Origin: Clostridia bacterium
GTDB lineage: Bacteria; Bacillota; Clostridia; Oscillospirales; Acutalibacteraceae
Reading direction: 5' to 3'
Assembly: GCA_017501865.1 (NCBI GenBank)
Contig: JAFVWD010000222.1
Coordinates: 1 to 7,186 of the forward strand
DNA length: 7,186 nucleotides
Part shown: positions 4,695 through 7,186 of the stretch, piece after piece
Layout of the letters: the number at the start of each line of letters is the position of its first letter
How positions within the stretch are numbered: the stretch's first letter is position 1
Position numbers and translations under genes: made by a program
The notes under the pieces: generated by a model
Database searches by the model: none
What the model saw: the letters and a program-made list of their open reading frames with translations, nothing else
What the model was told of the DNA's origin: nothing

Positions 4695-6290
4695 TTATCT
4701 TAAATCAGAAATAATTGCTTCTGCACACTTAATTCCGTCAACTGCAGCGGAAACAATACCACCTGCATAACCGGCGCCTTCACCGGAAGGAAAAATACCT
4801 TGTACTTTCGTTGTCTGATAAAATTCGTTTCTCAAAATTCTTATAGGCGAGGAGCTTCGGGATTCCGGTGCAGTCAAAACTGCATCATAGAGGTTGAAGC
4901 CATTCAATTTTTTGTCAAAATCGTAAATTGCATCTGCAATAGTTTCAGTTACTTTATGTGGCAGTATTCTTCTTAAATCAGAAGGGGCAACACCGGTAGG
5001 ACAGCTTGGTTTTACAGAACCAAGCTTTTTAGTCGGTTCGTTTTTCAGAAAATCTCCTAAAAGCTGAGCAGGTGCAGTGTAGTCGCCACCGCCTTCATTA
5101 AAAGCTTTTCTTTCGATTTCTCTTTGCAGGTACATACCTGCAAGAGGGTGATCAGAATCAAACGGAGGCTCAATTCCTACAAGTAAAGCACAGTTTGCAT
5201 TTTCCTTGTCACGCGCATATTCACTCATGCCGTTTACAACCATACCACCTTCTTCAGAAGAGGCTGCAACAACAGTTCCGCCCGGACACATACAAAATGT
5301 GTAAAGTCCGCGTCCGTGTTCAGGATGGCATGATAATTTGTAATCAGCATTTGGTAAAAGCGGAGAGTTATAAAATTTTCCGTATTGAGCTTTATTTATA
5401 TGCTCTTGCGGATGTTCAATTCTTGTTCCTACAGAAAAAGGTTTTTGTGTTATCTCGAAACTCTTGCCGTAAAGCATCTCAAAGGTATCTCTTGATGAAT
5501 GGCCGATTGCAAGAATCACAGCATCGGTTTCAATATCGTATTTTCCGGTTTCGTTTTCATAACTTATACCCTGAAGAGCTCCATTTGCAATAATTAAATC
5601 GGTAAGCTTGGTATTGAATTTTACCTCGCCGCCTAAACGTATGACCTCTTCTCTTAAATTTTTAACAACAGTTTTAAGCTTGTCCGTACCTATGTGCGGA
5701 GTTGCAGAGTAAAGAATTTCCTGAGGAGCACCAAAATTTGCAAATTGAATAAAAACCTCTCTGCAACGCGGATCCTTAATTCCTGTTGTAAGCTTGCCGT
5801 CAGAAAATGTTCCGGCACCACCTTCACCAAATTGAACATTTGATTCTGTATCTAATTTATGCTCTGTCCAGAATTTATTAACACTTGCCGTTCTTGAGTC
5901 GACATCACCACCACGTTCCAAAACAAGTGGCTTTAAACCTGCTTTAGCAAGAGTCAGCGCGGCAAACATACCGGCAGGACCAAATCCTACAACAACAGGT
6001 CTGAATTTGGATTTTCTTTTATTTTCAGGCAAAATATATTCATATTTTTGTGTGATGAAGGCTTTGTTAGGTAAAAATCCAGATATAACACTTTCTTCAT
6101 TTAAATCAGTTTCTATATTTGCGGAGTAAACAAGGAAAATGTTATCTTTTTTTCTTGAATCAATTGAACGTCTCGCAAGAGAAAAGTCTTTTATGTCGCT
6201 GTCTTTTATATGAAGAATTCTGCTGACTTCTTTTCTTACTTCAAGCTCTGTTGTGCCGAGCGGCATTTTAATTTCGTTAAGTCGTATCAT
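4695..6290 (-). CDS. FAD-dependent dehydrogenase of the COG2509 type, function unknown
   Basis: The protein of 531 residues has an N-terminal domain of about 90 residues without a nucleotide motif, followed by a two-dinucleotide-fold flavoprotein core. FAD-binding signs: VVVGFGPAGMFAAL (99-112), the ribose-binding acid in LVLERG (E125), FGEGGAGTFSDGKLTTG (154-170), AIGHS (261-265) and the C-terminal PSGEGAGYAGGIVSAAVDGI (501-520). The stretch GRGLYTFCMCPGG (326-338), with a CxC pair, resembles a conserved element of this family as I remember it; its role is unknown. No transmembrane segment is visible, so it is probably a cytoplasmic oxidoreductase; substrate and electron partner are not known. 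ATG 6290 is supported by AAAGGAT upstream. It lies 4 nt after the stop of another flavoprotein gene, so the two are almost certainly one operon, which ends at the hairpin 4655-4687. Confidence 0.88.
   Translation of the reverse strand: MIRLNEIKMPLGTTELEVRKEVSRILHIKDSDIKDFSLARRSIDSRKKDNIFLVYSANIETDLNEESVISGFLPNKAFITQKYEYILPENKRKSKFRPVVVGFGPAGMFAALTLAKAGLKPLVLERGGDVDSRTASVNKFWTEHKLDTESNVQFGEGGAGTFSDGKLTTGIKDPRCREVFIQFANFGAPQEILYSATPHIGTDKLKTVVKNLREEVIRLGGEVKFNTKLTDLIIANGALQGISYENETGKYDIETDAVILAIGHSSRDTFEMLYGKSFEITQKPFSVGTRIEHPQEHINKAQYGKFYNSPLLPNADYKLSCHPEHGRGLYTFCMCPGGTVVAASSEEGGMVVNGMSEYARDKENANCALLVGIEPPFDSDHPLAGMYLQREIERKAFNEGGGDYTAPAQLLGDFLKNEPTKKLGSVKPSCPTGVAPSDLRRILPHKVTETIADAIYDFDKKLNGFNLYDAVLTAPESRSSSPIRILRNEFYQTTKVQGIFPSGEGAGYAGGIVSAAVDGIKCAEAIISDLR
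5003..5030 (+). other. Terminator-like hairpin, antisense within the dehydrogenase gene
   Basis: AGCTTGGTT (5003-5011) pairs perfectly with AACCAAGCT (5018-5026) around a 6-nt loop, and TTTT (5027-5030) follows, so five T in all including the last stem base. This has the shape of an intrinsic terminator for + strand RNA, antisense to the surrounding gene; the - strand side has no T-tract. It overlaps codons for KKLGSVKPSC, which are partly conserved in the family, so chance is possible. Confidence 0.4.
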
Positions 6291-6294
6291 TCTG

Positions 6295-7186
6295 TTATCC
6301 TTTTTCGTTAATATATTTTACGGCAGAAGCACCCGCAAGTCTTCCGCTCGTCCAGGCAAAGTGGAGATTATACCCGCCACATTCACCGTTTACGTTAAGA
6401 ATTTCACCACAGGCAAACAACCCCTTTTGCTTTCTTGACATAAGTGATTCAGTAAAAAAGTCTTCACTTACTGCTCCGCCACAGGTTACTTGCGAGTAAT
6501 CGAAATCACGAACTCCGTCAATTCTGAATTCGAGATTTTTCAAATGGAAAATCAATGAATCTATATCTTTATTTGTCAGCTTACCTGAAAGAGTACTTTC
6601 TTTGATTTTTGAAAGCTCCATAATAAAGTAAGCAAGCTTTTGAGGTATTAAGCCGGTAAGTAATTCTTCTGTTCTGAGAGAAGGATTTTTATAACGGCTT
6701 TCGGTAAAGTAGTTTAAAAGATATTCTTCTGAAAATTCAGTACAAATATCTATAACCATATATGAATTTTTCTTGTCATTGTATAGATGAGAGAGATTCA
6801 ATACGGGTATACCTGAAAGAGCATCCTCAGTAAATTGAATTTCACCAAATTCGGATTTCAAAAGCTTTTTTCCGGCAAATATTGAACATGTACCTTTAAC
6901 GCGTAAGCCTTTTAGGGTTTTGAACTTCTTGTCATTGATTTTTAAAGCTGTCAGAGCAGGGGAGAGTTCAGTAATTTTATGTCCGAAGCTTTTTAAAATA
7001 CTGTAGCCTGAACCGTCACTGCCGTGGGCCTTTGCTGATTTTCCGCCACTTGCAATAATAACTGCATCAAACATTTTGTCATTAATTAAAAACATTGAGT
7101 TTTTTGCAGAGATGCGTTCTATTTTTGTATCGGTGAAAATTTGAATGTTTAAAACTTCACATGTTTTAATAAGTGCCTCTCTTATA
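6295..7186 (-). CDS. HI0933/BaiN-type NAD(P)/FAD-dependent oxidoreductase (5' partial)
   Basis: The frame stays open to the right edge, giving 296 residues in the window. Family members are about 400 long, so roughly 100 N-terminal residues, including the first GxGxxG FAD motif, lie outside. The first visible residues (IREALIKTCEVLNIQIFTDT) match the 'lxxxlxxxGVxixxxtxV' stretch before IIASGGKS (43-50) and GSDGSGY (55-61), so the internal ATG at 7095 is not the start. The C-terminus has the family signature: QVTCGGAV (232-239), LFACGEILNVNG (256-267), GGYNLHFAWTSGRLAG (270-285). The family includes HI0933, aminoacetone-oxidase-annotated proteins and BaiN of bile-acid-converting clostridia; it binds FAD, but the substrate here cannot be told. 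The stop lies 4 nt before the start of the COG2509-type gene, and the Shine-Dalgarno sequence of that gene overlaps the end of this one, indicating translational coupling. Confidence 0.88.
   Translation of the reverse strand, partial: IREALIKTCEVLNIQIFTDTKIERISAKNSMFLINDKMFDAVIIASGGKSAKAHGSDGSGYSILKSFGHKITELSPALTALKINDKKFKTLKGLRVKGTCSIFAGKKLLKSEFGEIQFTEDALSGIPVLNLSHLYNDKKNSYMVIDICTEFSEEYLLNYFTESRYKNPSLRTEELLTGLIPQKLAYFIMELSKIKESTLSGKLTNKDIDSLIFHLKNLEFRIDGVRDFDYSQVTCGGAVSEDFFTESLMSRKQKGLFACGEILNVNGECGGYNLHFAWTSGRLAGASAVKYINEKG

Noticed and set aside
4711..4741. TTGACG / AATTAT on the - strand as a deacetylase promoter
   Set aside because: The spacer is 19 nt and the -10 is weak; TTGACG is explained by codons for the conserved AVDGI of the flavoprotein.
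5195..5593. 132-codon + strand open frame inside the dehydrogenase gene
   Set aside because: Basic, low-complexity translation with no family resemblance, fully antisense to a conserved gene. Other antisense frames at 459-644, 1601-1819, 2644-2895, 4403-4714 and 6253-6438 are rejected likewise.
7093..7095. Internal ATG as start of the HI0933-type gene
   Set aside because: The frame is open to the window edge and the upstream residues match the family, so the gene is only cut by the window.
1..7186. Mobile element, CRISPR, prophage or defence system
   Set aside because: No transposase, integrase, repeat array, attachment-like direct repeats or defence-family protein is visible; composition is even across the window.

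Overview
The window is an AT-rich, gene-dense piece of a Gram-positive chromosome, most likely from an anaerobic Clostridia species of the Oscillospirales/Ruminococcaceae type. This is inferred from the gene order dgt-dnaG-rpoD, a short 364-residue housekeeping sigma factor with a compact region 1.1, a sporulation-type polysaccharide deacetylase, and two flavoproteins of families common in Clostridia. I see no mobile element, CRISPR array, tRNA or rRNA. There is no stretch over 300 bases without a gene.

Left half, + strand: the last 36 codons of a dGTP triphosphohydrolase-like gene (1-113), DNA primase dnaG (best start the GTG at 156), and the primary sigma factor rpoD (1985-3079), closed by a strong intrinsic terminator at 3087-3116. 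This is the Firmicutes form of the macromolecular-synthesis cluster, joining dNTP control, replication priming and transcription initiation. A perfect 8-bp stem with a GUGA loop fills the dnaG-rpoD spacer. A membrane-anchored glycerophosphodiesterase-like gene (3130-3900) starts 13 nt after the rpoD terminator.

Right half, - strand: reading right to left, an HI0933/BaiN-type flavoprotein (its 5' end lies outside the window), then 4 nt later a COG2509-type FAD-dependent dehydrogenase (6290-4695), then a membrane-anchored NodB-fold deacetylase resembling PdaB (4650-3877). The deacetylase converges on the phosphodiesterase gene, and their 3' ends overlap by 24 bp.

The genes belong to known families. 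The less ordinary content is in the RNA-level architecture. (1) A perfect 14-bp hairpin between the dehydrogenase and the deacetylase is both a terminator (U5 tract) and a clamp over the deacetylase Shine-Dalgarno sequence. (2) The probable terminator of the phosphodiesterase gene is written inside the coding sequence of the convergent deacetylase gene. (3) A second terminator-shaped hairpin faces antisense inside the dehydrogenase gene. (4) The phosphodiesterase and the deacetylase both depart from their family consensus at active-site positions. I found no convincing new multi-gene system.
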